From NCBI RefSeq assembly GCF_003667505.1, contig NZ_RCVJ01000116.1:1-64000 (forward strand): a stretch of 64,000 nucleotides of DNA, given 5' to 3'. This document shows positions 34,446 to 42,989 of this stretch, piece by piece (positions within the stretch are counted from its first letter, which is position 1; every line of letters starts with the position of its first letter). The notes under the pieces are model-generated. The model had not been told where the DNA came from. It searched no databases and saw nothing but the letters and a program-made list of their open reading frames with translations. The DNA comes from Micromonospora sp. BL4 (GTDB lineage Bacteria > Actinomycetota > Actinomycetes > Mycobacteriales > Micromonosporaceae). Position numbers and translations under genes: made by a program.

Positions 34446-35189
34446 TCAGCGACCGTCGCGGGGGCCGAAGACAGCCAGGGCGTCGGCGTCACTGTGCTGG
34501 GAGCGCAGGTACTCGTCGGCCCAGGCGGCGGCGTCGGGGAAGGTGGACTCGGCCGCCACCCGGGCGCACGCCGCATCCACGTCGAAAGCGGTACGCCGCA
34601 GCTGGACGCCCGGCCCGAGTAGGGCCCACCATGCGCCCGCGCCCCCGTACGGCATGCCGATGCTGCCCGGGTTGACCACCAGGCGTCGGTCGACCAGCCG
34701 GGTGAAGGGCATGTGGGTGTGGCCGCAGACCACCGCCGCGACCTCGGCGGGAAGACCTTCGAAGACCTCCGCCCAGCGCGACATCCGGGAGTCGACGAGC
34801 ACGAGTTCCTCGTCGTCGCGGGGGGTCGCGTGACAGAACAGCGTCGGACCGAGGCCGTCGATCTTCAGGGTGACCGTCGGCGGCAGCGCGGCGAGTCGGG
34901 CTACCTGGTCCTCGCGCAACTGCCCGGCGGCCCAGTTCGACACCTCGATCGAGGCGGGTTGACCGGCGCGGGCCTCGACCAGCTCGCGGTCGGCGTTGCC
35001 GCCCACCCAGCACACCCGATCACCGAGATCGGCGAGCACGTCCAGAACCTCGACCGGCTGCGGGCCGGCGGCGATGTCACCGGTGAGCACGATCAGGTCG
35101 GCGGCGACGACGTCCGGCTCGGCCAGCACCGCCTCCAGTGCGGGCAGTACCCCGTGGATGTCGGACAGGACAGCTACTCGGCTCAGCAT
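34446..35189 (-). CDS. Cytoplasmic metallophosphoesterase (YfcE-like)
   Basis: A 247-aa calcineurin-like phosphoesterase without signal peptide. The metal motifs are complete: SDIHGVLPAL, LTGDIAAGPQP, WVGGNADRE (GNxD/H variant), CHATPRDD and VCGHTHMPF, then VVNPGSIGMP, which is typical of the YfcE/Apaf-type clade. Substrates in that clade are phosphodiesters or nucleotide phosphates; none can be assigned. ATG 35189 has a GGTGGAGCG Shine-Dalgarno. It lies between the acyl-CoA operon and crp, on the same strand as both, separated from crp by a strong terminator. Confidence 0.85.
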   Translation of the reverse strand: MLSRVAVLSDIHGVLPALEAVLAEPDVVAADLIVLTGDIAAGPQPVEVLDVLADLGDRVCWVGGNADRELVEARAGQPASIEVSNWAAGQLREDQVARLAALPPTVTLKIDGLGPTLFCHATPRDDEELVLVDSRMSRWAEVFEGLPAEVAAVVCGHTHMPFTRLVDRRLVVNPGSIGMPYGGAGAWWALLGPGVQLRRTAFDVDAACARVAAESTFPDAAAWADEYLRSQHSDADALAVFGPRDGR

Positions 35190-35249
35190 CGCTCCACCCT
35201 CGCCGGGCACCCGCACCCCGTCCAGCGCTTCTGCGCCAGGCAGACGGAA

Positions 35250-35286
35250 CGTCCCCGCCTCCGGTCCATGACGGGAGGCGGGGACG
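35250..35286 (-). terminator. Terminator downstream of crp
   Basis: CGTCCCCGCCTCC (35250-35262) pairs perfectly with GGAGGCGGGGACG (35274-35286), giving a 13-bp stem with an 11-nt loop. It lies 11 nt past the crp stop. Confidence 0.85.
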
Positions 35287-35297
35287 GGACGTACCGC

Positions 35298-35975
35298 TCA
35301 GACGCGGGCGCGGCGGGCCAGGCGCTCCGGGTCCAGGATGATGATGCTCTTGCCGTCCAGGCGCAGCCAGCCGCGCGAGGCGAAATCGGCCAGAGCCTTG
35401 TTGACCGTCTCCCGGGAGGCGCCGACGAGCTGGGCGATCTCCTCCTGGGTGAGGTCGTGGGTCACCCGCAGCACGCCGCCGTCGCGGGTGCCGAACCGAC
35501 CGGCCATCTGGAGCAGGTTCTTGGCGACCCGGCCCGGCACGTCCGTGAAGATCAGGTCGGCGAGCGAGTCGTTGGTCCGGCGGAGCCGCCGGGCGAGCAC
35601 CCGGAGCAGCTGCTCGGCGATCTCCGGGCGGTTGTTCAGCCACGGCCGCAGCGCCTGCTTGCGCAGTCGCACCAGCCGGGTGTCGGTCACCGCGGTGGCG
35701 GTCGCCGTACGCGGACCCGGGTCGAAGAGCGACAGCTCACCGACCATGTCCGACGGGCCCATCACCGCGATCAGGTTCTGCCGGCCGTCCGCTGCGCGGC
35801 GCCCAACCTTGATCTTTCCAGACAGCAGGATATAGAGGCTGTCACCGGGCTCGCCCTCATTGAAGACGATCTCGCCCTTGCGGACCTCGATCGTCTCCAT
35901 CTCCTTGGCGAGCGCCTCGGCAGCCTCCGGGTCTACACCCTGGAAGATCCCGCTGCGGGCCAGTACCTCGTCCAT
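35298..35975 (-). CDS. crp: cAMP receptor protein Crp
   Basis: A 225-aa Crp, the length of M. tuberculosis Rv3676 (224 aa). Residues 1-115 form the cyclic-nucleotide-binding domain, with the phosphate-binding cassette [17 protein letters not shown] (Glu, Arg and Thr in place). The dimer helix is [20 protein letters not shown]. The C-terminal winged helix has the recognition region [20 protein letters not shown]. It regulates transcription globally in response to cAMP. ATG 35975 follows a CGGAGGTG Shine-Dalgarno. It diverges from cbiZ across 143 bp. The orientation and distant neighbours match the mycobacterial locus. Confidence 0.95.
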   Translation of the reverse strand: MDEVLARSGIFQGVDPEAAEALAKEMETIEVRKGEIVFNEGEPGDSLYILLSGKIKVGRRAADGRQNLIAVMGPSDMVGELSLFDPGPRTATATAVTDTRLVRLRKQALRPWLNNRPEIAEQLLRVLARRLRRTNDSLADLIFTDVPGRVAKNLLQMAGRFGTRDGGVLRVTHDLTQEEIAQLVGASRETVNKALADFASRGWLRLDGKSIIILDPERLARRARV

Positions 35976-36105
35976 CGCGCACCTCCGGTTGCGCGTGCCG
36001 TCCGTCGGCCGGGTCCGCCGTCCGCTGATCCCCTCGCGCGTCGCCAAGTCTAGGCGCACGTGAGCTGGAATCAGAGGTCGCCCCTGGAATCTTGATCGGT
36101 GGGCG

Positions 36106-36111
36106 TAACCT
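36106..36111 (+). promoter_or_regulatory. Leaderless -10 TAACCT for cbiZ
   Basis: TAACCT, then 7 nt to GTG 36119. Confidence 0.5.
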
Positions 36112-36118
36112 GCCCGAC

Positions 36119-36781
36119 GTGCTGAGCGACCCGACTCTGACCAGCCGCACCGAGGACGGGCGGGAGGTCCCGCTGCTCGTCTGGCGCGCGGACGTCCCGC
36201 TGCGGGCCGTCAGCAGCGGCCCGCTGGGCGGTGGTATCGGCGTCCGGCGCTGGGTGCTCAACGCCACCGTGCCCATGTCGTACGACCGGGACGACCCCGC
36301 CGCGCACCTGGCCGCGCTCGCCGGCGACCTGGCCCTCGACGGGCCCGGGGTGGGTCTGCTGACCGGTGTCGATGTGACCGAGGTGGTGGCCCGGACCGAC
36401 ACCGGCGTCCGTGCCTGGGCGACGGTCGGGCTCGGCATTCCGGTGCCGGCCGCCGCGCCCGCCCCGGCCGCGCTCACCCAGCGGGTCGGCACGGTCAACA
36501 TCGTGGTGTACGTGCCGGCCCGGCTCGCCGACTCAGCTCTGGTCAACGCGGTGGCCACCGCGACCGAGGCGAAGACCCAGGCGATCAGCGAGCTGGGGCT
36601 GCCGGGAACCGGCACGCCGACCGACTCGGTCACCGTGCTCTGCCCGGTGGACGGGCCGGAGGCCGCGTACGGCGGTCCCCGCTCCGCCTGGGGCGCCCCG
36701 CTGGCCCGAGCGGTGCACGCCGCGGTGTTCGCTGGCGGCGATCGGCCGGTCGTGCCCTGGTCAGACCGGCTGGCCGGCTGA
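36119..36781 (+). CDS. cbiZ: Adenosylcobinamide amidohydrolase CbiZ
   Basis: A 220-aa protein matching CbiZ, which removes the aminopropanol side chain of adenosylcobinamide to make adenosylcobyric acid, allowing salvage of foreign corrinoids. The diagnostic stretch is [20 protein letters not shown], then [20 protein letters not shown] and [32 protein letters not shown] near the C-terminus is also typical. GTG 36119 is supported by a TAACCT -10 with 7 nt between. No other cobalamin gene and no cobalamin riboswitch is in the window, so it is a stand-alone salvage gene. Confidence 0.85.
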   Translation: MLSDPTLTSRTEDGREVPLLVWRADVPLRAVSSGPLGGGIGVRRWVLNATVPMSYDRDDPAAHLAALAGDLALDGPGVGLLTGVDVTEVVARTDTGVRAWATVGLGIPVPAAAPAPAALTQRVGTVNIVVYVPARLADSALVNAVATATEAKTQAISELGLPGTGTPTDSVTVLCPVDGPEAAYGGPRSAWGAPLARAVHAAVFAGGDRPVVPWSDRLAG

Positions 36782-36823
36782 ACTTCCGACCGATCGGCCC
36801 TCGTCGGCGCGTTTAACGAACGG

Positions 36824-36829
36824 TAGGGT
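36824..36829 (+). promoter_or_regulatory. Leaderless -10 TAGGGT for the CapA-like gene
   Basis: TAGGGT, then 8 nt to ATG 36838; no Shine-Dalgarno is present. Confidence 0.5.
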
Positions 36830-36837
36830 CGCGGACG

Positions 36838-38013
36838 ATGTACGCTCCCGAGCCCCTCTCGCCCCGCCCGCGCCGCCGTGTCGCCCTCGGCCTCGCCGCG
36901 CTGCTGGCCGCCCTGCTCGTCGCCGGCTGTGCGGACTCCGCGGAGGCGCCCGTCTGGCAGCCGGGCGCCGGCGGCGGTGGCACCGGCGCGCCGGTGACGA
37001 CGGCCGGCCCGAAGGCCAGCGGCGGCGCCTCGGCCGGCGGGGGCGGCGCGATCTCGCTCTCCGCCACCGGCGACATCATCATGGGCAACGCGCCGAGCCG
37101 GCTGCCCGCCGCCGGCGGGAAGGGCTTCTTCACCTCGGTCACCGAGGCGCTCAAGGCCGACCTGGTGATGGGCAACCTGGAGGAGCCGCTGACGGTGGAC
37201 ACCGGCACCGGCAAGTGCGGGGCCAACTCGACCCGCTGCTTCCAGTTCCGGGCCCCACCGGAGTACGCCGCGCACCTGCGGGACGCCGGCTTCGAACTGC
37301 TCAACCAGGCCAACAACCACGGCTACGACTACGGCCCGAAGGGTTACCAGAACACCCAGAAGGCGCTGGAGAAGTACGACCTGGCGCACACCGGGGCTCC
37401 GAACCAGATCACCGTGGTCGACGTCAAGGGCGTCAAGGTCGCCGTGGCCGGCTTCTCGTCGTACGTGTGGTCCAACAGCCTCGTCGACATCAGCAAGGCG
37501 AAGGCGGTGATCGCCAAGGCCGCCACCATGGCCGACGTGGTCGTGGTGCAGGTGCACATGGGCGGCGAGGGCGCGGACAAGACCCGGGTCAAGCCGGGCA
37601 CCGAGATGTTCCTCGGCGAGAACCGGGGCGACCCGGTCAAGTTCTCGCACGCCATGATCGACGCGGGCGCCGACCTGATCGTCGGGCACGGACCCCACGT
37701 GCTGCGCGGTATGGAGTTCTACAAGGGCCGGCTGATCGCGTACAGCCTGGGCAACTTCGCCGGTGGGGGCAACTCGTTGAGCAACACCGGCCGGCTCGGC
37801 TGGGGCGGGGTGCTGAAGGTGTCGCTCAAGCCGGACGGCGCCTGGGCCGGCGGCTCGTTCACCTCCACGTACATGAACTCGGCGGGCAAGCCGACGTTGG
37901 ACCCGGACGACCGGGGCCTGGGCCTGCTCGGCGAGCTGAGCCGCAGTGACTTCCCGAAGGACGGCGCCCGGTTCGACAAGCAGGGCAAGATCTCCCCGCC
38001 GAGCGCCGGCTGA
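36838..38013 (+). CDS. CapA-family (PGA_cap) lipoprotein
   Basis: A 391-aa lipoprotein with an Arg-rich signal peptide ending in the lipobox LLVAGC. A Gly/Ala-rich linker leads to a CapA/PGA_cap metallophosphoesterase-like domain: [46 protein letters not shown] and [20 protein letters not shown] with [11 protein letters not shown]. In Bacillus CapA helps export poly-gamma-glutamate; in actinomycetes the family is broad and no polyglutamate synthase genes are near. A cell-surface role is the safe conclusion. It is probably transcribed from its own leaderless promoter. Confidence 0.85.
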   Translation: MYAPEPLSPRPRRRVALGLAALLAALLVAGCADSAEAPVWQPGAGGGGTGAPVTTAGPKASGGASAGGGGAISLSATGDIIMGNAPSRLPAAGGKGFFTSVTEALKADLVMGNLEEPLTVDTGTGKCGANSTRCFQFRAPPEYAAHLRDAGFELLNQANNHGYDYGPKGYQNTQKALEKYDLAHTGAPNQITVVDVKGVKVAVAGFSSYVWSNSLVDISKAKAVIAKAATMADVVVVQVHMGGEGADKTRVKPGTEMFLGENRGDPVKFSHAMIDAGADLIVGHGPHVLRGMEFYKGRLIAYSLGNFAGGGNSLSNTGRLGWGGVLKVSLKPDGAWAGGSFTSTYMNSAGKPTLDPDDRGLGLLGELSRSDFPKDGARFDKQGKISPPSAG

Positions 38014-38040
38014 CCCGACGGGAACGTCCGGGGCGCGACG

Positions 38041-38046
38041 TAGGCT
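38041..38046 (+). promoter_or_regulatory. Leaderless -10 TAGGCT for nth
   Basis: TAGGCT, then 7 nt (GACCGTC) to GTG 38054. It decides the nth start. Confidence 0.55.
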
Positions 38047-38053
38047 GACCGTC

Positions 38054-38842
38054 GTGACCAGTAGCCCTCCCGGTGCCAGCGAGACCGACCTCGGGCGCAA
38101 ACGCCGTGCCCGCAAGATCGGTCGGGTGCTGGCCGAGACGCACCCCGACGCGCACTGTGAGCTCGACCACTCCTCTCCGCTGGAGCTGGCCGTCGCCACC
38201 ATCCTCTCCGCGCAGTGCACGGACAAGAAGGTCAACGAGGTCACCCCGAAGCTCTTCGCCCGCTACCCGACCGCCGCGGCGTACGCCAGCGCCGACCGGG
38301 GCGAGATGGAGGAGCTGATCCGGCCCACCGGCTTCTACCGCAACAAGACCGACTCCCTGCTCAAGCTCGGTCAGGCCCTCCTCGACCGGTACGACGGCCA
38401 GGTCCCCGGCCGGCTCGTCGACCTGGTGACGCTCCCCGGGATCGGCCGCAAGACCGCCAACGTCATCCTGGGCAACGCCTTCGACGTCCCCGGCATCACC
38501 GTCGACACGCACTTCCAGCGGCTGGTCCACCGGTGGCGGCTGACCGCCGAGACCGACCCGGTCAAGATCGAGCACGCGGTCGGCGCGCTGTACGACAAGC
38601 GGGACTGGACGATGCTGTCGCACCGGATCATCTTCCACGGGCGGCGCGTCTGCCACGCCCGCAAGCCGGCCTGCGGCGCGTGCACGCTGGCGAAGCTCTG
38701 CCCCTCGTACGGCACCGGCCCGACCGAGCCGGCCGCCGCCGCCAAGCTGCTCAAGGGGCCCCGGGCCCGTGACCTCGCGGCGGCCGCCGGCGTCGACCCG
38801 GAGCTGGTGCCCGCCCAGGCGGTTGCCGCGGAGGTGCCGTGA
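38054..38842 (+). CDS. nth: Endonuclease III
   Basis: A 262-aa DNA glycosylase/AP lyase for oxidised pyrimidines in base excision repair. The helix-hairpin-helix [14 protein letters not shown] contains the catalytic Lys, [11 protein letters not shown] the catalytic Asp, and the C-terminal [17 protein letters not shown] is a C-x6-C-x2-C-x5-C [4Fe-4S] site. GTG 38054 is chosen by a TAGGCT -10 seven nt upstream; the open frame continues further upstream into the CapA-like gene without a better start. It heads a coupled run nth-thioredoxin-Nudix (GTGA overlaps at both junctions), with marP following, as in M. tuberculosis. Confidence 0.95.
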   Translation: MTSSPPGASETDLGRKRRARKIGRVLAETHPDAHCELDHSSPLELAVATILSAQCTDKKVNEVTPKLFARYPTAAAYASADRGEMEELIRPTGFYRNKTDSLLKLGQALLDRYDGQVPGRLVDLVTLPGIGRKTANVILGNAFDVPGITVDTHFQRLVHRWRLTAETDPVKIEHAVGALYDKRDWTMLSHRIIFHGRRVCHARKPACGACTLAKLCPSYGTGPTEPAAAAKLLKGPRARDLAAAAGVDPELVPAQAVAAEVP

Positions 38843-39450
38843 ACCGGCGCCTCGCCCTGCTGGTCCTGCCGCTGCTGCTGCTCGTCGCCGGGTGCACCAC
38901 CGCCGCGGACGACGCCCCCGCACCCCGCTCGGCCGCCGCTCAGCGCCCGTCGCCGTTCCAGGACTGCTCGAAGCTGAGCACGGCACCCCAGGCCGGTGCG
39001 GGCACGGCCGCGCCCGGCACCGGTGGCGAGGCCCTGCCGGAGCTGACCCTGGCCTGCTTCACCGGCGGGGCCCCGGTCGCGCTGCGCGAGGTCGCGGGGC
39101 CGGCGGTGATCAACGTGTGGGCGTCCTGGTGTCCGCCGTGCCGTAAGGAGCTGCCCGCCTTCCAGCGGCTCAGCGAGCGGACCGCCGGGCGGCTCCAGGT
39201 GGTCGGGGTGAACAACCGGGACAGCCGCGACGGCGCCCAGTCCATCGGCGAGGACTTCGGCGTCCGGTTCCCGATCCTGGTGGATCAGGGCGAGGCGCTG
39301 CAACGGGCGCTGAAACGCAACGCCATCCCGCTGACCCTCTTCGTCGACGCCCAGGGCCGGATCCGGCACATCGACACGACCGGGGCGCTCGACGACGCCC
39401 GACTCGCCGAGCTGGTCCGTCAGCACCTCGGTCTGGCGGTGCCGGCGTGA
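38839..39450 (+). CDS. TlpA/ResA-like thioredoxin lipoprotein
   Basis: A 203-aa thiol-disulfide oxidoreductase exported as a lipoprotein (signal [13 protein letters not shown], lipidated Cys). The thioredoxin fold has the active site [12 protein letters not shown] and cis-Pro region [14 protein letters not shown]. Two further cysteines (FQDCSK, TLACFT) precede the fold. It should reduce or shuffle disulfides outside the membrane, for example in cytochrome c maturation, though no ccs genes are here. GTG 38839 overlaps nth; its own stop overlaps the Nudix gene. M. tuberculosis Rv3673c is the positional equivalent. Confidence 0.9.
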   Translation: MNRRLALLVLPLLLLVAGCTTAADDAPAPRSAAAQRPSPFQDCSKLSTAPQAGAGTAAPGTGGEALPELTLACFTGGAPVALREVAGPAVINVWASWCPPCRKELPAFQRLSERTAGRLQVVGVNNRDSRDGAQSIGEDFGVRFPILVDQGEALQRALKRNAIPLTLFVDAQGRIRHIDTTGALDDARLAELVRQHLGLAVPA

Positions 39451-40139
39451 CCCGCCGCCCACCCGAGTGGATCGAGCCGTTGCTGACCCGGCTGGGCACC
39501 GCCAGCGCCGAGGACTTCACCCGACTGGTCACCCCGGCCGAGGGTGGCCGGGAGAGCGCTGTGCTGGTGCTGCTCGGTGAGCAGCCCGGCGTCGGTCCCG
39601 ACGTGCTCGTCCTGCAGCGCGCCGCCACCCTGCGCAACCACGCCGGTCAGCCGGCCTTTCCCGGCGGCGCGGCCGACCCCGAGGACGCCGACGTCCGCGC
39701 CACCGCGCTGCGCGAGGCGAACGAGGAGGTCGGCCTCGACCCGGCGAGCGTGACCGTGCTGGCCGAGCTGCCGAAGCTGTGGATCCCGGTCAGCGACTTC
39801 GTGGTCACCCCGGTGCTGGCCTGGTGGCACGACCCGCACCCGGTGCACCCCCGCGAGCCCGCGGAGGTGGCGCACGTGGCCCGGCTGCCGGTGAGCGAGC
39901 TGGTGGACCCGGCCAACCGGCTGCGCGTCCGCCACCCCAGCGGCTGGATCGGGCCGGCGTTCTCGGCGCGCGGCATGCTGGTCTGGGGGTTCACCGCCGG
40001 GGTGCTGGCCACCCTGCTGGAGATGGGCGGCTGGGCCCGACCGTGGCCGCGTGGCCGCGTGGTTGAGTTGCCGCCGACCGGGGCGACACCGGCGCCCTCG
40101 GCCGGCACCGACGACGCCGACGAGACCGCCCTGCGCTGA
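39447..40139 (+). CDS. Nudix hydrolase, CoA pyrophosphatase-like
   Basis: A 230-aa Nudix protein (positional match Rv3672c). The Nudix box region is GGAADPEDADVRATALREAN then EEVGLD; the catalytic REANEEVG half is intact. The preceding LQRAATLRNHAGQPAFPGG, with RxHxGQxxFPGG, is the UPF0035 signature that marks CoA-type pyrophosphatases (NudL). It probably hydrolyses CoA or related dinucleotides. GTG 39447 overlaps the thioredoxin stop. The tail after residue 205 is disordered. Confidence 0.88.
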   Translation: MTRRPPEWIEPLLTRLGTASAEDFTRLVTPAEGGRESAVLVLLGEQPGVGPDVLVLQRAATLRNHAGQPAFPGGAADPEDADVRATALREANEEVGLDPASVTVLAELPKLWIPVSDFVVTPVLAWWHDPHPVHPREPAEVAHVARLPVSELVDPANRLRVRHPSGWIGPAFSARGMLVWGFTAGVLATLLEMGGWARPWPRGRVVELPPTGATPAPSAGTDDADETALR

Positions 40140-40190
40140 CCGCTCGGTCACCTTCCGGAAGCGATGGTCATCTGCCGGGCGCCCTGCCCG

Positions 40191-40196
40191 TACGCT
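40191..40196 (+). promoter_or_regulatory. Leaderless -10 TACGCT for marP
   Basis: TACGCT, then 7 nt (GGACCCC) to GTG 40204. Confidence 0.55.
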
Positions 40197-40203
40197 GGAC
40201 CCC

Positions 40204-41382
40204 GTGTCCGTCGTGGATCTCGTCCTGCTGCTGCTCATGCTCGTGTTCGCGATCAGCGGATACCGTCAGGGCTTCGTCATCGGAATCCTGTCGCTCTCCG
40301 GCTTCTTCCTGGGGCTGCTGCTGGGTCTCCAGCTCGGGCCGCTGTTCGCCCGGCAGTTCGTGGACCCCGGCGTCCGGGTGCTGATCTCGCTGGTCGCGGT
40401 CTTCGGGCTGGCCGTGGTCGGGCAGGCGCTCGCCGGCTGGCTCGGCTCGCACCTACGCAAGACGATCACCAGTGAGGTGGGCAAGCAGGTCGACGACGTC
40501 GGTGGGGCGTTCGTCTCGCTGTTCGCGGTGCTCCTGCTCGCCTGGCTGGTCGCCGTGCCGCTCGGCTCGTCCTCGGTGCCCTGGCTCGCCGCGTCGGTGC
40601 GCAACAGCGCGCTGATCACCGTGGTGAACCAGGTCCTGCCGGACCAGGCCCACGAGCTCTCCACCGCGCTCCGGGACACCGTCGACACCGACGGTTTCCC
40701 GGACGTCTTCGGTGACCTCGCACCGACCCGGGCCCGGCAGGTCGAGCCTCCCGACCCGGCGCTGGCCGGCTCCCAGGTGGTGGTCAACGGCCAGCGGTCG
40801 GTGGTCAAGGTGCTCGGCTCCGCGCCCGGCTGCTCGCGCCGGATCGAGGGCTCCGGCTTCGTGTACGCCGACGACCGGGTGATGACCAACGCGCACGTGG
40901 TGGCCGGCACCCGCTCGGTGGCGGTGGAGCTGGGTGGCGACCGGTACGACGGCGAGGTGGTGGTCTACGACCCGAACCGGGACCTGGCCGTGCTGCTCGT
41001 ACCCGGGCTGCCCGGCCCGTCGCTGCGGTTCGCGGCCGGCAACGCGGGCAGCGGCACGGACGCCATCGTGCTCGGCTTCCCGCTCGACGGCCCGTACAAC
41101 GCCCAGTCGGCGCGCGTACGCGACGTCGACCGGATCACCGGGCCGGACATCTACGCGTCCGGGGACGTCACCCGGGAGATCTACACGATCCGCGCGTTGG
41201 TCCGCAGCGGCAACTCCGGCGGTCCGCTGGTCTCCGCCAACGGCCTGGTGCTCGGCGTCATCTTCGCGGCGGCGGCCGACGACCCGAACACCGGCTTCGC
41301 GGTGACCGCCGCCGAGGCGCGCCCGGTGGCGCTGGCCGGCGCGGAACGCAACCGGCGCGTCGGCACCGGCGAGTGCACCTGA
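40204..41382 (+). CDS. marP: MarP membrane serine protease
   Basis: A 392-aa protein with a four-helix CvpA-like membrane domain (about 1-150) and an extracytoplasmic chymotrypsin-like protease. The triad is H231 (TNAHVVAG), D260 (NRDLAVLL) and S338 (SGNSGGPL), nearly the same spacing as M. tuberculosis MarP (H235, D264, S343). Cysteines in APGCSRR and near the C-terminus (GECT) match the pair whose disulfide tunes MarP activity. MarP is needed for acid and oxidative stress resistance, and activates a peptidoglycan hydrolase in mycobacteria. GTG 40204 has a TACGCT -10 seven nt upstream. It converges on a PAP2 gene. Confidence 0.93.
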   Translation: MSVVDLVLLLLMLVFAISGYRQGFVIGILSLSGFFLGLLLGLQLGPLFARQFVDPGVRVLISLVAVFGLAVVGQALAGWLGSHLRKTITSEVGKQVDDVGGAFVSLFAVLLLAWLVAVPLGSSSVPWLAASVRNSALITVVNQVLPDQAHELSTALRDTVDTDGFPDVFGDLAPTRARQVEPPDPALAGSQVVVNGQRSVVKVLGSAPGCSRRIEGSGFVYADDRVMTNAHVVAGTRSVAVELGGDRYDGEVVVYDPNRDLAVLLVPGLPGPSLRFAAGNAGSGTDAIVLGFPLDGPYNAQSARVRDVDRITGPDIYASGDVTREIYTIRALVRSGNSGGPLVSANGLVLGVIFAAAADDPNTGFAVTAAEARPVALAGAERNRRVGTGECT

Positions 41383-41394
41383 TCGCCGTCCGGG

Positions 41395-42102
41395 TCAGCT
41401 CCGGGCCGGTTCGGCGGGTCGCCCCGTCGCGGGCAGCTGCGCCCGTCCCCACCGCACCCCGCGGTCCAGCACACTCCGCGCCATGATCGCGACGCAGGTG
41501 CCGCCGTTGAGGAAGGACGCGACCACGTCGCTCGGGTGGTGCATCCCCCGGTACATCCGGGTCAGCGCCACGCCCAGCGGCACCACCAGCAGCAGCGTCC
41601 ACCAGGCCACCTTCGCCCCGGTACGCCGCGACCGCAGCGCCAGCAGCACGGCGATGCCGACGTAGAGCGCCACCGCCGCCGAGGTGTGCCCGGACGGGAA
41701 GCTGGACGTGGGCGGAGAGACGTCCATGTGCTCGACCGCCGGCCGGCGCCGGTCGATCGCCAGCGTGGTCAGCAGGAACACCAGCGCCTGGGCGGTCACC
41801 GCCGCGCACAGGAAGAGCGGCTCCCGCCAGCGGCCCAGCCAGAGCCGTAGCGCCAGCGCCACCAGCACGGTGACCACGACGATCATCTGGGTGCTGGCGA
41901 GCGTGCTGAAGACCAGCGACACGTCGTTCCAGCCGTTGGTGCGGTCGGCGGCGAGTTCCCGGTTCACCCCGTCCTCCACGGTGAACGGCCAGGTCCGGGC
42001 GAACACCCGGGTGACCAGGACCCCGAGCAGCACCATGACGCCGAGCAGGAGGGTCACCGGCAGCAGCACCCGCCGGACGATCTGGACCACGGTGTCGGAC
42101 AT
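41395..42102 (-). CDS. PAP2-family phosphatase (variant first motif)
   Basis: A 235-aa membrane phosphatase with about six TM helices. Motif 2 SFPSGHTSAA and motif 3 TRMYRGMHHPSDVV (R-x5-H-x3-D) are intact. Motif 1 (K-x6-RP) reads TLAIDRRRP, so Thr replaces the phosphate-contacting Lys. Family members dephosphorylate lipid phosphates such as undecaprenyl pyrophosphate or phosphatidic acid; the change may lower activity or shift the substrate. ATG 42102 is the first start before the TM region. A paralogue lies 37 bp upstream on the same strand. Confidence 0.85.
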   Translation of the reverse strand: MSDTVVQIVRRVLLPVTLLLGVMVLLGVLVTRVFARTWPFTVEDGVNRELAADRTNGWNDVSLVFSTLASTQMIVVVTVLVALALRLWLGRWREPLFLCAAVTAQALVFLLTTLAIDRRRPAVEHMDVSPPTSSFPSGHTSAAVALYVGIAVLLALRSRRTGAKVAWWTLLLVVPLGVALTRMYRGMHHPSDVVASFLNGGTCVAIMARSVLDRGVRWGRAQLPATGRPAEPARS

Positions 42103-42139
42103 GGCCCGGCCAGTACCCGGCGGGCGCCGTACGCACGCC

Positions 42140-42934
42140 TCAGGTGGCTTCGGGGTGCCGCTCGACCTCCGGCGCGACGCCTTCGGTGGTGGGTTGGACC
42201 GGGCGCAGGCCGGTGTGCGCCCGCCAGCTGGTGAACGCGGCCGTGGTCGCGGCGACCACCGCCGTACCGAGCAGCCACCCGCCCAGCACGTCACTGGCCC
42301 AGTGCACGCCGAGTGCCACCCGGCTCAGGCCGGTCAGCGCGGCGACCAGCACCGCGGCGACCCAGAGCGCGACCCGCCACCGCCCCCGCCGGGCGTACGG
42401 CAGCAACACCAGCAGCAGCACCCCGGCCGTCAGGGTGGCGTTCAGCGCGTGCCCGGAGGGGAACGCGTAGCCGGCGGCCCGGGCGACCGGGTCGAGCAGG
42501 TCCGGCCGGTCCCGGCCGACGAGCAGCTTGAGCAGCGGGCCGATCAATCCGCCCACCACCATGGTGGTGGTCACCCACAGGGCGAGCCGCCGGGCTCCCC
42601 GGCGCAGCAGCCAGATCACCACGAGCAGGGCGACGGCCCGCAGCGGCATCGGTGCGAACACCTCGGTCCAGATCCGCATCACCGCGACCCAGGCCGGATG
42701 GTCGAGCGCGTAGCCGTGCAGCGCGTCGGTGACCGTCGCGTCCAGCCGGTGCAGGGGCGCCCAGCCCCCGAGCACCAGCAGGGCGAGCAGCGCGAACGGC
42801 ACCAGCACCAGGAATGCCGCCGCCGCGGCCAGGGTAAGCCGCAGGCCCAGCGAATGGTCCGGGTCGAGGCGGCGCCGCCACCACCAGGACGGGTGGTGGG
42901 CGCGGTCCAGGGTGCGCGGGCCGGGGGTGTTCAT
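42140..42934 (-). CDS. PAP2-family phosphatase
   Basis: A 264-aa polytopic phosphatase with all three motifs: KLLVGRDRP (K-x6-RP), YAFPSGHALNAT and SRVALGVHWASDVLGG. The N-terminus is basic and cytoplasmic (WWWRRRLDPDHS), then about six TM helices. The likely role is lipid phosphate recycling at the membrane, possibly undecaprenyl pyrophosphate or glycerolipid. It forms a pair with the next gene in the same direction. The two share only about the motif regions, suggesting an old duplication. It is followed at 55 bp on the upstream side by mycP. Confidence 0.88.
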   Translation of the reverse strand: MNTPGPRTLDRAHHPSWWWRRRLDPDHSLGLRLTLAAAAAFLVLVPFALLALLVLGGWAPLHRLDATVTDALHGYALDHPAWVAVMRIWTEVFAPMPLRAVALLVVIWLLRRGARRLALWVTTTMVVGGLIGPLLKLLVGRDRPDLLDPVARAAGYAFPSGHALNATLTAGVLLLVLLPYARRGRWRVALWVAAVLVAALTGLSRVALGVHWASDVLGGWLLGTAVVAATTAAFTSWRAHTGLRPVQPTTEGVAPEVERHPEAT

Positions 42935-42989
42935 GGGGACGGTTCTACCCCACCGACGGTGCGCTCAGCCCTGCGGCTCCGGCGGCGAT

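Noticed and set aside
36058-36078. Possible Crp autoregulatory site between crp and cbiZ (GTGAG...TCAGA)
   Set aside because: Half-sites are poor and spaced 7 rather than 6 nt, so the match is no better than chance.
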